NCBI RefSeq assembly: GCF_001458415.1
Contig: NZ_CYSD01000040.1
Span: 1 to 64,000, forward strand
DNA from: Tritonibacter multivorans
GTDB lineage: Bacteria > Pseudomonadota > Alphaproteobacteria > Rhodobacterales > Rhodobacteraceae
Direction: 5' to 3'
Length of the DNA: 64,000 nucleotides
Part shown: one piece after another, positions 27,196 to 35,677 of the stretch
How positions within the stretch are numbered: the stretch's first letter is position 1
How the letters are laid out: the number at the start of each line of letters is the position of its first letter
Position numbers and translations under genes: made by a program
The notes under the pieces: generated by a model
Told to the model about the DNA's origin: nothing
The model's input: only the letters and a program-made list of their open reading frames with translations
Database searches by the model: none

Positions 27196-27223
27196 AAAGG
27201 CCGCCCTGTTGGGGGCGGCCTTT
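27196..27223. terminator. Bidirectional terminator between kpsM and neuB
   Basis: A perfect 11-bp stem AAAGGCCGCCC (27196-27206) / GGGCGGCCTTT (27213-27223), preceded by an A-run and followed by TTT, lies between two convergent genes. Confidence 0.85.
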
Positions 27224-27264
27224 GGTCTGTGATAGGAGGCTCAAACAGAGGCCCGAAGCGGCGC

Positions 27265-28194
27265 TTATTGCGCGGCGGTCTCGTGCTGTTCCTTGACCCA
27301 CTTCAGCTTGTCGCGCTGCACCTGCTCAACCGGCAGGATCTCTTGGCCTTTGTAGGCCAGCGCGGCATCGACGTGCTTCAGGTCACGGCACAGGCGGCGC
27401 AGCCCATCGGGCTCGAGCGATGCGGCGTGGTCGGTGCCTTTCCAGGTGCGGTCCAGAGTGAAGTGACGTTCGATGTGGGTGAATTTACCCTTACCGTCTG
27501 CTTCCATCGCCCGGCCAACGGCCAGCGCAGCCACGTCAGCGGCAATGCCGAGGTGGTGACCGGAGAAACCGATACCTTTGACGGTGGCCCCGAATTTTTC
27601 CATCAGGTTGCGGATTTCAAACAGGCAGATGTCTTCAAAGGCGACCGGGTAGCCAGAGGTGCAGGAGTAGACCACCAGGTCTTTTGCACGGCCGCGCTCG
27701 GCGTAGAAGTTCACCAGATCAACGATTTCCTGACCGGTGGACATGCCGGTGGAGACATGGATCTCGCCGGCGTAATGCTCGCAGAGGTAGCCCTGAAGGT
27801 CATAGTGCTGGTTGGTGGCAGAGGGGATTTTCAGCAGCGGCGGGTTCAGCGCAGCCATTTCCTTGGCCGAGGTCAGATCCCAAACGCTGGTGGAATAGGC
27901 AATGCCGTTCTCGGTACAGCAGTCGATCAGCTCTTTGTGCTGGTCGGTGTCCATTTCCAGAAACTCGCGGTGCGCCCCATAGGTGTCACCATAGGCGTTT
28001 GCCGGCACCGGGTGCGGGGTGTCGTATTGCTCCGGGGTCAGCAATTCGCGGTTGTGGCGCTTTTGGAACTTTGCAATGTCTGCTTTACAGACATGGGCCG
28101 CAACGCGGATCAGTTCCTTGGCAATTTCGAGATCGCCTTTGTGGTTGCAGCCGATCTCCGCAATAACTTTAACGGGAGTGTGTTCTTCGCTCAT
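27265..28194 (-). CDS. neuB: N-acetylneuraminate synthase family protein lacking the SAF domain
   Basis: NeuB enzymes condense an N-acylmannosamine-type sugar with phosphoenolpyruvate to a nonulosonic (sialic) acid. The 309-residue product has the barrel signatures VKVIAEIGCNHKGDLEIAKELI, KADIAKFQKR, LKIPSATN, VSTGMSTGQEI and IERHFTLDRTWKGTDHAASLEPD. It stops there. The usual C-terminal SAF (antifreeze-like) domain of about 60 residues, which lines the active site of the dimer partner, is absent. The stop is at a normal position before a terminator, so this looks native, not truncated. CMP-activation and sialyltransfer genes lie 10 kb away (38263, 39483). The true substrate may be ManNAc, mannose or a 6-phosphate. 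Confidence 0.85.
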   Translation of the reverse strand: MSEEHTPVKVIAEIGCNHKGDLEIAKELIRVAAHVCKADIAKFQKRHNRELLTPEQYDTPHPVPANAYGDTYGAHREFLEMDTDQHKELIDCCTENGIAYSTSVWDLTSAKEMAALNPPLLKIPSATNQHYDLQGYLCEHYAGEIHVSTGMSTGQEIVDLVNFYAERGRAKDLVVYSCTSGYPVAFEDICLFEIRNLMEKFGATVKGIGFSGHHLGIAADVAALAVGRAMEADGKGKFTHIERHFTLDRTWKGTDHAASLEPDGLRRLCRDLKHVDAALAYKGQEILPVEQVQRDKLKWVKEQHETAAQ

Positions 28195-28325
28195 ATGTTT
28201 GATCCAATGTGTTCCAAGACAGATCTGCTGCGGGTATCAGCCTTTCTTATGAAAGAGACCACCACAGCCGTGGGCTTCTGCTTTGTAGCGACCCAGCTCC
28301 CCTGCCGCAAATGGGAAATGTACTT

Positions 28326-29093
28326 ATGACAGACGCTAACAACATTCCGGCAGATCCCCCGGTCATTTCTGTCATAATGCCTGTGTATAATGCGGTTCAA
28401 ACCCTTGAGCGGGCCGTGCAATCTGTGCAGGCACAAAGCCGCAGAGACTGGGAATTGCTGCTGATCGAGGATGGATCGCAGGATGGATCGGCGGATCTTT
28501 GCGCATCTTTGGCTGCCGCGGACCCGCGTGTGCGCCTGTTGCGGCAACCGGGCAACACTGGCGCAGCGATTGCACGCAATGCGGGAATAGCTCAGGCACG
28601 CGGCCGCTTTATTGCCTTTTTGGATTCCGATGACGAATGGTTGCCCGAAAAACTGTCGCATCAGTTGGACTTCATGGCGCAGAGGGGGGCTGCTTTTAGT
28701 TATACTGGCTTCTGGCGCGCCCGGGCCGATCAGCCACCCCATCAGGTACATGTGCCCGCCTCGGTGGATCGGGCCGAGTTGCTGCGGGGTAATGTGATTG
28801 GCTGTCTGACGGTAATTTATGATCGCAGCCAGCTCCGGGATCAATCCATGCCTGAGCTGCGCATGCGGCAGGATTTCGCCTTCTGGCTGCAACTGCTGGC
28901 GCATTGCCCGCGTGCCTATGGTCTGGATGAGCCTTTGGCGGTGCATCATGTGATGGCTTCTTCTTTGTCTTCGCCGCGCGGGCGGGCCATGCGGGCCACC
29001 TGGCGGATGTATCGCCAGCATCTGCAGCTCTCTGTCGGGCAGTCCGTCTGCTATATGGCCAGTCATCTGCTGCGCCGGTTGCGCAGAGGCTAG
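28326..29093 (+). CDS. Glycosyltransferase family 2
   Basis: The 255-residue GT-A enzyme starts near ISVIMPVYNAVQTLERAVQSVQAQ, followed by LLLIEDGSQDGS, NTGAAIARNAGIAQARGRFIAFLDSDDEW (DxD metal site). It ends with a short C-terminal half containing RMRQDFAFWLQLL. The start ATG at 28326 places the conserved strand at residue 13. Upstream in-frame starts (28209, 28311) would overlap the divergent neuB promoter. The family is certain, but the linkage is unknown. It leads a run of seven plus-strand genes up to 35608 that look like a polysaccharide assembly and decoration operon. Confidence 0.88.
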   Translation: MTDANNIPADPPVISVIMPVYNAVQTLERAVQSVQAQSRRDWELLLIEDGSQDGSADLCASLAAADPRVRLLRQPGNTGAAIARNAGIAQARGRFIAFLDSDDEWLPEKLSHQLDFMAQRGAAFSYTGFWRARADQPPHQVHVPASVDRAELLRGNVIGCLTVIYDRSQLRDQSMPELRMRQDFAFWLQLLAHCPRAYGLDEPLAVHHVMASSLSSPRGRAMRATWRMYRQHLQLSVGQSVCYMASHLLRRLRRG

Positions 29094-29227
29094 GCAGGGA
29101 TCTGGGGTCTCCACCAGCGGTGTGGGCGGGCGGTTGGCAGCTCAGGCAATTCCCGCTAAGACCGTGATCAAAATGTTCTGATCGCGCGTCTGGGCTGGTG
29201 CTGGTTCTGATGGGCAAAGAGGTACGA

Positions 29228-29932
29228 ATGACTTTGAGAAGACGGTTCCTGGCAGCGGCTCAGGCCTTTCGCAACCCCGACCGAGTGGTGTTGCCGCGTG
29301 TGGTGGAGCGGCTCGAACGGGCCGAAGTCGAAAAACAGGCCTGGGAAGGCGGTGAAGGCCGCTGGGAACGGGTCGAAACTGTTGCCAAGGTCGCATTACA
29401 ACAGGCGGGGCTCAGCTCTGGGCGGATGCTCGAAATCGGAGGTCGTCTCAATCCGAGGCACATGAATTTTCCCCAGTTCGACTATACCGCGCTGGATCTG
29501 GCCGAGGCGCCCGGCGCAGCAGGGGAGAAACGGGTCGAGGTGGCTGTGGGCAATATCACTGACTGCCCGCATATTCCTGATGCGAGCTTTGACTTCATCT
29601 TCAGCCTTGATGTGTTCGAACATATCGACCGCCCTTGGTTGGCAGCAAAAGAGATCCAGCGGTTGTTGAAACCGGGTGGTGTCACCGTGCACAGCACTTT
29701 GTTCTCGTGGCGTTATCACCCTTGCCCGATTGACTATTGGCGTTATTCGGCCGAGGGGCTGAAGTCGCTGTTTGGCGGGCTCGAATGCCTGCACGCGGAT
29801 TTTGACTACACCGAACGCCGCCGCGATTTGCGCGGTCGCGATGGCAATATGATCGAATGTGATGCGCTTGGCGGTTGGCGAGAAAACGTGCGGGTGCATT
29901 ACGCGGGCACGAAGCCGCGCGTCCAGCAGTGA
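29228..29932 (+). CDS. SAM-dependent methyltransferase
   Basis: The ATG at 29228 has AGAGG six bases upstream and gives 234 residues. The class I fold is shown by GRMLEIGGRLNPRH (motif I, nucleotide-binding loop), FDYTALDLAEAP, and FDFIFSLDVFEHIDRPWLAAKEIQRLLKPGG (motifs II/III of the UbiE/Methyltransf_11 type). It probably methylates a sugar of the polysaccharide or its lipid-linked intermediate. The stop overlaps the GTG start of the next gene (GTGA, 29929-29932), which implies coupled translation with a glycosyltransferase. Confidence 0.82.
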   Translation: MTLRRRFLAAAQAFRNPDRVVLPRVVERLERAEVEKQAWEGGEGRWERVETVAKVALQQAGLSSGRMLEIGGRLNPRHMNFPQFDYTALDLAEAPGAAGEKRVEVAVGNITDCPHIPDASFDFIFSLDVFEHIDRPWLAAKEIQRLLKPGGVTVHSTLFSWRYHPCPIDYWRYSAEGLKSLFGGLECLHADFDYTERRRDLRGRDGNMIECDALGGWRENVRVHYAGTKPRVQQ

Positions 29933-30711
29933 GTGGGCCTGTTGACCTTACAGTTGCGATTTCAACGCTAGGGGCGGGTATTGACCGCATTCAACTGCCA
30001 GAGCCAGTGGCTGGGATCCGCTATCTGGTGCTGCATCAGTGCCCGCAACAGGTGTCTTCTGTTTTACTGCGCGCTGATGTCCGCGTGGTGGCGCTGGATA
30101 CGGTTGGGCTATCCAACAGCCGAAATGCGGCTCTGGAGCAGGCAGAAACAGATCTCCTGATCTTTGCGGATGATGATACCACCCTCTTTCTCGATGGGGT
30201 GCAGTCCCTAGCGCAAAGCCTTGCAGCAGCGCCTGATCTGGCCTTGGCCGTGGGCTGGCGCGCCGAGCGGCTCCCGTCGCAAGCACGTCGCGCTTATCTG
30301 ACGCGTTTCAACAGCGGTCGCATTTGTGCGCCGGAGTTCATGGTCCGCCGCAGCTTATTCCGGACTGCGGGCGTGCGGTTTGACCCTGACTTCGGCCTTG
30401 GGGCGCGCTTTGGGTTGGGCGAAGAATATGTTTTTGTCACCGACGCGCTGCGCGCAGGTCTGCGCGGCATCACCCTGCCGGTTGTGACCGGCTCCCACCC
30501 CGAGGAGAGCACTGGAGATTTGTGGTCCGATCCGACCCTGATGGCGGCGCGCCAAGCGGTGATTGCCCGGGTCTTTGGCCGCTGGGCTCTGGCGGTGCGG
30601 GCTGTCTATATGCTGCGCCACCGTCACAGGTTTGACAGTTTGGAAGGCAGGCTTCGGTTTGTTCTTGGAACTGGAACATTTGTCCGGGACAAGCGGAGCG
30701 CGCTCGACTAA
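29929..30711 (+). CDS. Glycosyltransferase family 2-like protein
   Basis: Starting at the GTG at 29929, which overlaps the upstream stop, the product is 260 residues. A longer frame from 29875 would run 58 bases into the methyltransferase gene. It has a GT-A like start (VDLTVAISTLGAGIDRI), then VGLSNSRNAALEQAETDLLIFADDDTTLF with a DDD metal-binding motif. A C-terminal receptor-side region (RFNSGRICAPEFMVRRSLFRTAGVRFDPDFGLGARFGLGEEYVF) follows. This resembles short GT2 enzymes that act on capsular polymers. The acceptor is unknown. Confidence 0.75.
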   Translation: MSGPVDLTVAISTLGAGIDRIQLPEPVAGIRYLVLHQCPQQVSSVLLRADVRVVALDTVGLSNSRNAALEQAETDLLIFADDDTTLFLDGVQSLAQSLAAAPDLALAVGWRAERLPSQARRAYLTRFNSGRICAPEFMVRRSLFRTAGVRFDPDFGLGARFGLGEEYVFVTDALRAGLRGITLPVVTGSHPEESTGDLWSDPTLMAARQAVIARVFGRWALAVRAVYMLRHRHRFDSLEGRLRFVLGTGTFVRDKRSALD

Positions 30712-30810
30712 GAACGCCTCTGTGACAGCGGACCCGGATAAGTGGTCTGGTGTATGGCTTAGGTTGTTTTGGTTAAACGTGGAATAAATGAAGAACTGCA
30801 TGTGGAGTAA

Positions 30811-32640
30811 ATGATGCAATCAGATGATAAGCTTTCTTCTCTGATGAAAGACATTGTGCGTTACGAGCGCACCATCGGGGAGCTTTTGGACAAGAACGAT
30901 GCCTTGTCCGGAGAGGTTGCACTCCATGCAAAAGAACGCGAGGCTTGGTTTGCCAATCGTCAGGATGGTATCAATTCTGAGTTGTCCTCTTTGACCAATA
31001 TGGTGCTGCGTCTGTCCGAACAACAAGGACGCCAGTTTGATATGGTCTATCGTCTTCTGGCGCAGAGTATGATTGGCCAGGGCGATAGAAAATCCGACAC
31101 CGGTGGCACGACCGATCTTCTGCTGAACCATGCCATGGATCGCTCTGCGGCTTTTGCCGACACCATTGGCCGTATTGTCACTGGCCGTACCGTTGAACGC
31201 ACGGCAAAACACCGCGTTGAATTAGCCGAGGATTCCTCCATCAGAGCTCTGCGCGGCAAGCTGGTGCAGGATGCCAATATCGCCACAGGCGGTAATATTG
31301 CCCTCGTGCTGGAAGAAAATGGCGAAACCGGTGTGCACAGCCTGATCTTCCCTGTGGCTGAAGTGTCCGCCACGGGCTTCCGCGGTGTCACACTCGAGGT
31401 CAAGCCGCTGGAAACTCGCGCTCTGCGGGTGCGGATCCGTCAAAGCGACGATTGGCGCAACAATTCGGAGGTCAATATTGACCTCAAAACCCTGCGCCAC
31501 GCCAATTTTGAAACTACTTTTGCTCTGGGTCGACGGGAAGTGGCTGTGACCAACCTGCGCGAAGGCTGGGTCCGGATCAAGATCGAGACCGGGCTGGAAA
31601 TGAGCGATGCTCCCATTGAGCTGGAGCTGATCGCCATGGGCAATGTCACTGCGCGTTCGTCCAAGCGTAAGGGCAGCGGCAGGGCGGCGTTTGCGATCAA
31701 AACCTGTGATCTGCTGCGCTCTGACGGGCTGACGTCGTCCCAGACCGATGAGGTGGTTCAGGAAGAGATGAACGACGTCAAGCGTACGGCGCCAGCAATT
31801 ATGAAGGTGGACATCAACACTCCAAGCCAAGAGCGAAAGCGTCGCGAGAAACGCGAAGCTTATCTGGCCTCCGGCGCGTATCGCAAGCTGACTCGTTTCC
31901 GCAATATGCATGCAGGTAAACGTGCCTTCATTATTGGCAATGGCCCCTCAATCAACAAGCAAGACCTGACGCTGTTGAAGGATGAGGTGACCTTTGTCAC
32001 CAACTGGTTCATCAACCACCCGCAATACAATGAAATCGATCCGAGCTATTTCTGCGTCTCCTCTCACGAGATGTTTGGCGGCTGGGGCACGCCCGAACCT
32101 AAAGCCAACCAGGACTGGTTGCAGGGCATGCTGGCGCGTGCAGGCAATGCGCATAAGTTTTTCTCATACCCGTTCCGCGACTTCCTGATCGGGGATGGGG
32201 TGTTTCCGGAAGATCAATGTGACTTCCTGCTGTTTGACCGCCCCAAGTATCAGGTCGACCAGCGCGGTGATATCAATCTCGATCTGACCCAGCCGATGGA
32301 CGATGGCTATACCGGCATTGTCACCTTCTGCCTGCCGCTTGCGCATTTCATGGGCATCACAGAAATCTATTTGATTGGCTGTGACTGTGACTATGGTCTG
32401 ACCACCCCGGATGCACCGAAGTCTTACTTTTATGACTTCTCTAAGCACACGACTAAAACCACCTCACATGAGGGTCTGACCCGCGTCTGGGCGGAAAATG
32501 GCCCGGTCTTCCAAACCTATGAGGTGGTGCGCAATCGCTTCCTGCAAGATGGCATTCAGATCGTGAACTGCACCGATGGCGGCCGTCTCGAAGTGTTCCC
32601 GCGCGCCCGATATGAAGATGTGGTAGCGAGTAAGGCATGA
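30811..32640 (+). CDS. DUF115/sialyltransferase-like protein with coiled-coil and beta-rich N-terminal extension
   Basis: The 609-residue protein starts at 30811 or the adjacent ATG at 30814, which has better spacing from GGAG. Residues about 1-90 are a coiled coil (VRYERTIGELLDKNDALSGEVALHAKERE, LRLSEQQGRQFDM). Residues 155-300 form a beta-rich domain. The C-terminal half (from about 365) has KRAFIIGNGPSINKQDL, TFVTNWF, SYFCVSSHEMF and GIVTFCLPLAHFMGITEIYLIGCDCDYG. This NGPS...GCDCDYG pattern is the DUF115 fold and parallels the GT42 sialyltransferase at 39483. It overlaps the GT8 gene by four bases. A nonulosonate or sugar transferase role is inferred. Confidence 0.65.
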   Translation: MMQSDDKLSSLMKDIVRYERTIGELLDKNDALSGEVALHAKEREAWFANRQDGINSELSSLTNMVLRLSEQQGRQFDMVYRLLAQSMIGQGDRKSDTGGTTDLLLNHAMDRSAAFADTIGRIVTGRTVERTAKHRVELAEDSSIRALRGKLVQDANIATGGNIALVLEENGETGVHSLIFPVAEVSATGFRGVTLEVKPLETRALRVRIRQSDDWRNNSEVNIDLKTLRHANFETTFALGRREVAVTNLREGWVRIKIETGLEMSDAPIELELIAMGNVTARSSKRKGSGRAAFAIKTCDLLRSDGLTSSQTDEVVQEEMNDVKRTAPAIMKVDINTPSQERKRREKREAYLASGAYRKLTRFRNMHAGKRAFIIGNGPSINKQDLTLLKDEVTFVTNWFINHPQYNEIDPSYFCVSSHEMFGGWGTPEPKANQDWLQGMLARAGNAHKFFSYPFRDFLIGDGVFPEDQCDFLLFDRPKYQVDQRGDINLDLTQPMDDGYTGIVTFCLPLAHFMGITEIYLIGCDCDYGLTTPDAPKSYFYDFSKHTTKTTSHEGLTRVWAENGPVFQTYEVVRNRFLQDGIQIVNCTDGGRLEVFPRARYEDVVASKA

Positions 32641-33656
32641 ACACCCAGGTTGCCCCTTTCATAGACACCTCGTCCGTTGTCCCTTCGGGGGCAAACGAGG
32701 GCACCGTGATCTGTTCTGTGGTTAGCGATGATTTTGCGGCAGGGTTCATTCTGATGGAGCGCAGCCTGCGGGCGCACAACCCGGATTGGACCTATCCGAT
32801 CATTGCTGTGCACAGCAGTATTAAGCCACTCTCCGAGCTGACGAAACAGGTGATCCGCGAACATTGCGAGAATGTGCATTTCGCCACGACCAATGACGTG
32901 GCCATGGAACCGATCTATGACTATGCGCGTGAAGTGATCGGCACCCCGGACCGGTTGTTTCCGGCCTTTGCGCTGCTGGAAATCTTGCGTTGGTCCTTCT
33001 TTAAACGGGTGATCGCGATCGACAGCGATGTGCTGATCCGGGGCTCGCTGGAGCCGCTGTTGCATGCTTCTGCGCCGCTGTCGGCCGTGCGCGCCTTCCA
33101 TTCGGAACGCAATGAGCCGATGACCTTTGTCAATACCGGCGTCATGGTCTTGAACGAGACCTTCCTGAAGGGGTTTGAGTTCAGCCGCATTCGCGAATTC
33201 CTTGGCGATCGCACCCCGCGCCCCGGCACCGGGAAGGCGGATCAGGCGATCCTAAATATTCTGATGCATAATGCGGTTCTGGGGTATTTGCCGCCACGGT
33301 TCAATTACACCAAGCGGTCGGTGATGGTCGAAATGCAGCGCCGCGGGCTGGATGTGGACGACCCCGATGCAGTCGAAGCGTTCCTGGACGAGGAAGATGT
33401 GCGCATTTTCCACTATGTGGGGGAAAAACCTTGGAACCCAAAGGTGCGCCAACGCGAAGAAGCCTATAGCGCGATGGATGCCTTCTGGCACCGGGCCAGC
33501 GAAGACCACGGCCAGCGCAGTCTGTTCCAGCTGATGGATATCCAGCGTCGCAGGTGGCAGGATCGCTACACCACGAGTGTCCGCCGGGCTCAGGAAAAGA
33601 AACCTTCCAATGCATCCGCTTTTGAACGGTTGGTTGCGATCAACATGGGCATGTGA
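32637..33656 (+). CDS. Glycosyltransferase family 8-like protein
   Basis: The 339-residue protein has a GT-A fold of the GT8 type: GTVICSVVSDDFAAGFILMERSLRAHNPDW at 22-51, and RVIAIDSDVLIRGSLEPLL with the DSD metal site at 129-131. FVNTGVMVLNETFL, GKADQAILNILM and a C-terminal FHYVGEKPWNP follow, like the HxxGxxKPW motif of glycogenin and LgtC relatives. It likely transfers a hexose from a UDP-sugar. It is translationally coupled to the DUF115-like gene through ATGA, which suggests the two act on the same chain. Confidence 0.85.
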   Translation: MNTQVAPFIDTSSVVPSGANEGTVICSVVSDDFAAGFILMERSLRAHNPDWTYPIIAVHSSIKPLSELTKQVIREHCENVHFATTNDVAMEPIYDYAREVIGTPDRLFPAFALLEILRWSFFKRVIAIDSDVLIRGSLEPLLHASAPLSAVRAFHSERNEPMTFVNTGVMVLNETFLKGFEFSRIREFLGDRTPRPGTGKADQAILNILMHNAVLGYLPPRFNYTKRSVMVEMQRRGLDVDDPDAVEAFLDEEDVRIFHYVGEKPWNPKVRQREEAYSAMDAFWHRASEDHGQRSLFQLMDIQRRRWQDRYTTSVRRAQEKKPSNASAFERLVAINMGM

Positions 33657-33684
33657 TCTATGTTTTGGAAAACAGGAATTTAAT

Positions 33685-34428
33685 ATGGTGAGCTCTTCTC
33701 GGCAAAAGCCCTTGGTTGATTTCTTTATTGTCGGGGCAATGAAGTCCGGCACCTCCTCTCTCAGAGACCTGCTGCGGCAGCATGACGGGGTGGATATCTA
33801 CCGCGGGGAAATTCATTACTTTGACAAAGAGACGCTGTTTGAGCAGGGTGACGACTGGTATCACGACCATTTCGAGATGGATAAATCGGGTGTGTTGCAT
33901 GGGGACAAAAGCCCCTCTTACAGTCTCGATAAAGACGCCCCTGCGCGCATTCACGCCTATAACCCCGAAGCGCGGCTGATCTGGATTTTTCGCAATCCGG
34001 TGAAACGGGCAGTGTCGAACTTCCACCATGCCAAGAAGCGCAACCAAGAGGCCATGAGCTTGGAGAGTTCACTGGCGCAGGCTGAGGAACTGGCTGCCAA
34101 AAACAGCCCCGCTGCCTATTTGTTCCGGTCGCAATACGAACGTCATTTGGCGGCTTTCGCAGAGCATTTCTCAGCCGAGCGTCAGTATATTATGATCTTC
34201 GAAGAACTGCTCGCTGATCCGGCGGCGGAAACCCGTAAGCTTTTGAATTGGCTGGGACTGCCGAACGATGTCGAGCTGGAATTGCCGCACAGTAATGAGG
34301 GCCGGTCTGTCATCAAGCGGAAGTTCCCGGTCGCGCCGGACACGGTGGCCCAATTGGAGGAATTGTTGCAGCCGACCGTAGATGCGATCGAGACTCGTTT
34401 GGGACGCCCAATCCCGTCTTGGTCCTAA
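33685..34428 (+). CDS. Sulfotransferase
   Basis: From the ATG at 33685 the product is 247 residues. An upstream frame from 33577 overlaps the GT8 gene and lacks similarity. The PAPS-binding signatures are clear: VDFFIVGAMKSGTSSLRDLL (5'-phosphosulfate binding loop) near residues 9-28, and ARLIWIFRNPVKRAVSNFHHA (3'-phosphate binding) near 100. The middle contains GEIHYFDKETLF and GDKSPSYSL as in carbohydrate sulfotransferases of the NodH/heparan type. It would transfer sulfate from PAPS to a sugar hydroxyl, giving a sulfated polysaccharide. Confidence 0.88.
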   Translation: MVSSSRQKPLVDFFIVGAMKSGTSSLRDLLRQHDGVDIYRGEIHYFDKETLFEQGDDWYHDHFEMDKSGVLHGDKSPSYSLDKDAPARIHAYNPEARLIWIFRNPVKRAVSNFHHAKKRNQEAMSLESSLAQAEELAAKNSPAAYLFRSQYERHLAAFAEHFSAERQYIMIFEELLADPAAETRKLLNWLGLPNDVELELPHSNEGRSVIKRKFPVAPDTVAQLEELLQPTVDAIETRLGRPIPSWS

Positions 34429-34525
34429 GCTGAACAGCGTAATTCAGGTGTCGTGAATACCTGCCGGTAGCCCTCCTGGGCTGCCGGATTGCACGAAAAG
34501 ATCGATCTGAACATTAGAGGTCTGC

Positions 34526-35608
34526 GTGACGGCTCTTTCTCTGCATATTCCCAATGTCTTTGAACATCATCAGGTTGGTGATGCCCCGTCGCAGCGGTTG
34601 CTGGTGGTTTTCTCGGCTGCCAATGCCTCGAGTTTCACCTTCTTCCGCAGTACCGAAGAGTTGCGCCCGGACCGGTTGCACATTCGCGATCCCGACGGCA
34701 ATGCCTGGTACCAAAATGGCCTCGCCGAGGGTGAAACCCTGCATGACATTGAAACCCGCATTGCTGAAGTGGCTCAGAACTACCGTGAGGTCTGGATGGT
34801 GGGATCCTCTATGGGGGGCTATGCGGCACTTCATTTTGGCACTCGACTGCAGGCACAGAGGGTCCTAGCTATTGCGCCCCAGATTCTGGTCGATAGCCGC
34901 TTTTCGCGCGGTCCACGGTCGGGCGTAAAAGTGCATACCCCTGATATTGCCGAGCAGGTTCGTGCCGCCACCCGGACCCAATGTACTATTGTATTTGGCA
35001 GCTTTGATCTGATTGACACCTATAATATTGCTCATCTCTATGAGGGCGATCACATGCCCTTGCACATTCGCGTGCTGCAGTATGAAGGTCAGGATCACAT
35101 GTTGCCGGTGCGGTTGGAAGATGAATGTACGCTGAAGCGTTATTTCCAGCAGATTTTGGTCAAGACCACGGTGCCACAGCTGTCGATCCCCTATCGCGAA
35201 GGACGTCCGCTGGATGATACCCGTCTGGCGGTGCTGCGACGCTATATTGGCTACATGCTCAAAAAGGATTTTGTCAGCGCTTATGCAGATCTGAAGGATG
35301 ATTGCATGGCCTTTCCGGACTGGCATGCGCTGCATTACTATTGGCTGCTGTCGGGGTTCCGTGCCGGTGTGCCACCGCGCAATCTGAAAGCCAGCGCCTG
35401 TGCGCTGTCGGATCTGAACCCCGGGGCGATCGACTTTGCCTTTCTGGCGGCGCAATGCTGCGAGGGCTCAGGCGATGTGGAAGGCACTTATGGCTATCTG
35501 GACCGGGTCTTTGGCATTCGCCGTTCGCATCCGCCGGGCCGGAAAATGTTGGAACGGTTGCCGCCCCGTCCTGAACGTATCGAAGAGGCGGCTGACGAGT
35601 GCGAGTGA
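34526..35608 (+). CDS. Alpha/beta-hydrolase-like protein with helical C-terminal domain
   Basis: This 360-residue product starts at a GTG preceded by AGAGG. Residues 20-215 look like an alpha/beta hydrolase: LLVVFSAANASSFTFFRSTEEL, then VWMVGSSMGGYAALHFGTRL with a nucleophile elbow GSSMGG, and a late HMLPVR that can supply His. Residues 220-350 are helical (LRRYIGYMLKKDFVSAYADLKDD, GVPPRNLKASACALSDLNPGAIDFAFLAAQCCEGSGDVEGTYGYLDRVF) and TPR-like. Similar two-domain proteins occur among capsule clusters, where they may cleave or transfer acyl groups. No enzyme activity can be assigned. Confidence 0.6.
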   Translation: MTALSLHIPNVFEHHQVGDAPSQRLLVVFSAANASSFTFFRSTEELRPDRLHIRDPDGNAWYQNGLAEGETLHDIETRIAEVAQNYREVWMVGSSMGGYAALHFGTRLQAQRVLAIAPQILVDSRFSRGPRSGVKVHTPDIAEQVRAATRTQCTIVFGSFDLIDTYNIAHLYEGDHMPLHIRVLQYEGQDHMLPVRLEDECTLKRYFQQILVKTTVPQLSIPYREGRPLDDTRLAVLRRYIGYMLKKDFVSAYADLKDDCMAFPDWHALHYYWLLSGFRAGVPPRNLKASACALSDLNPGAIDFAFLAAQCCEGSGDVEGTYGYLDRVFGIRRSHPPGRKMLERLPPRPERIEEAADECE

Positions 35609-35636
35609 CGCTTCGCTCGGTGCAATGAACGGTGGG

Positions 35637-35668
35637 ACTAGGCTCTGTCAGAAATGTTAGAGCCTAGT
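35637..35668. terminator. Inverted repeat between convergent genes
   Basis: Ten-base perfect arms ACTAGGCTCT (35637-35646) and AGAGCCTAGT (35659-35668) with a 12-base loop lie between convergent stops at 35608 and 35678. There is little T-run, so it is a moderate terminator candidate. Confidence 0.5.
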
Positions 35669-35677
35669 TTGGAAAGT

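Noticed and set aside
34440-34500. Hairpin CCGGTAGCCC/GGGCTGCCGG after the sulfotransferase gene as a terminator
   Set aside because: The stem has a mismatch and no T-run follows, and the next gene continues on the same strand 98 bp on. It may only be a minor structure.
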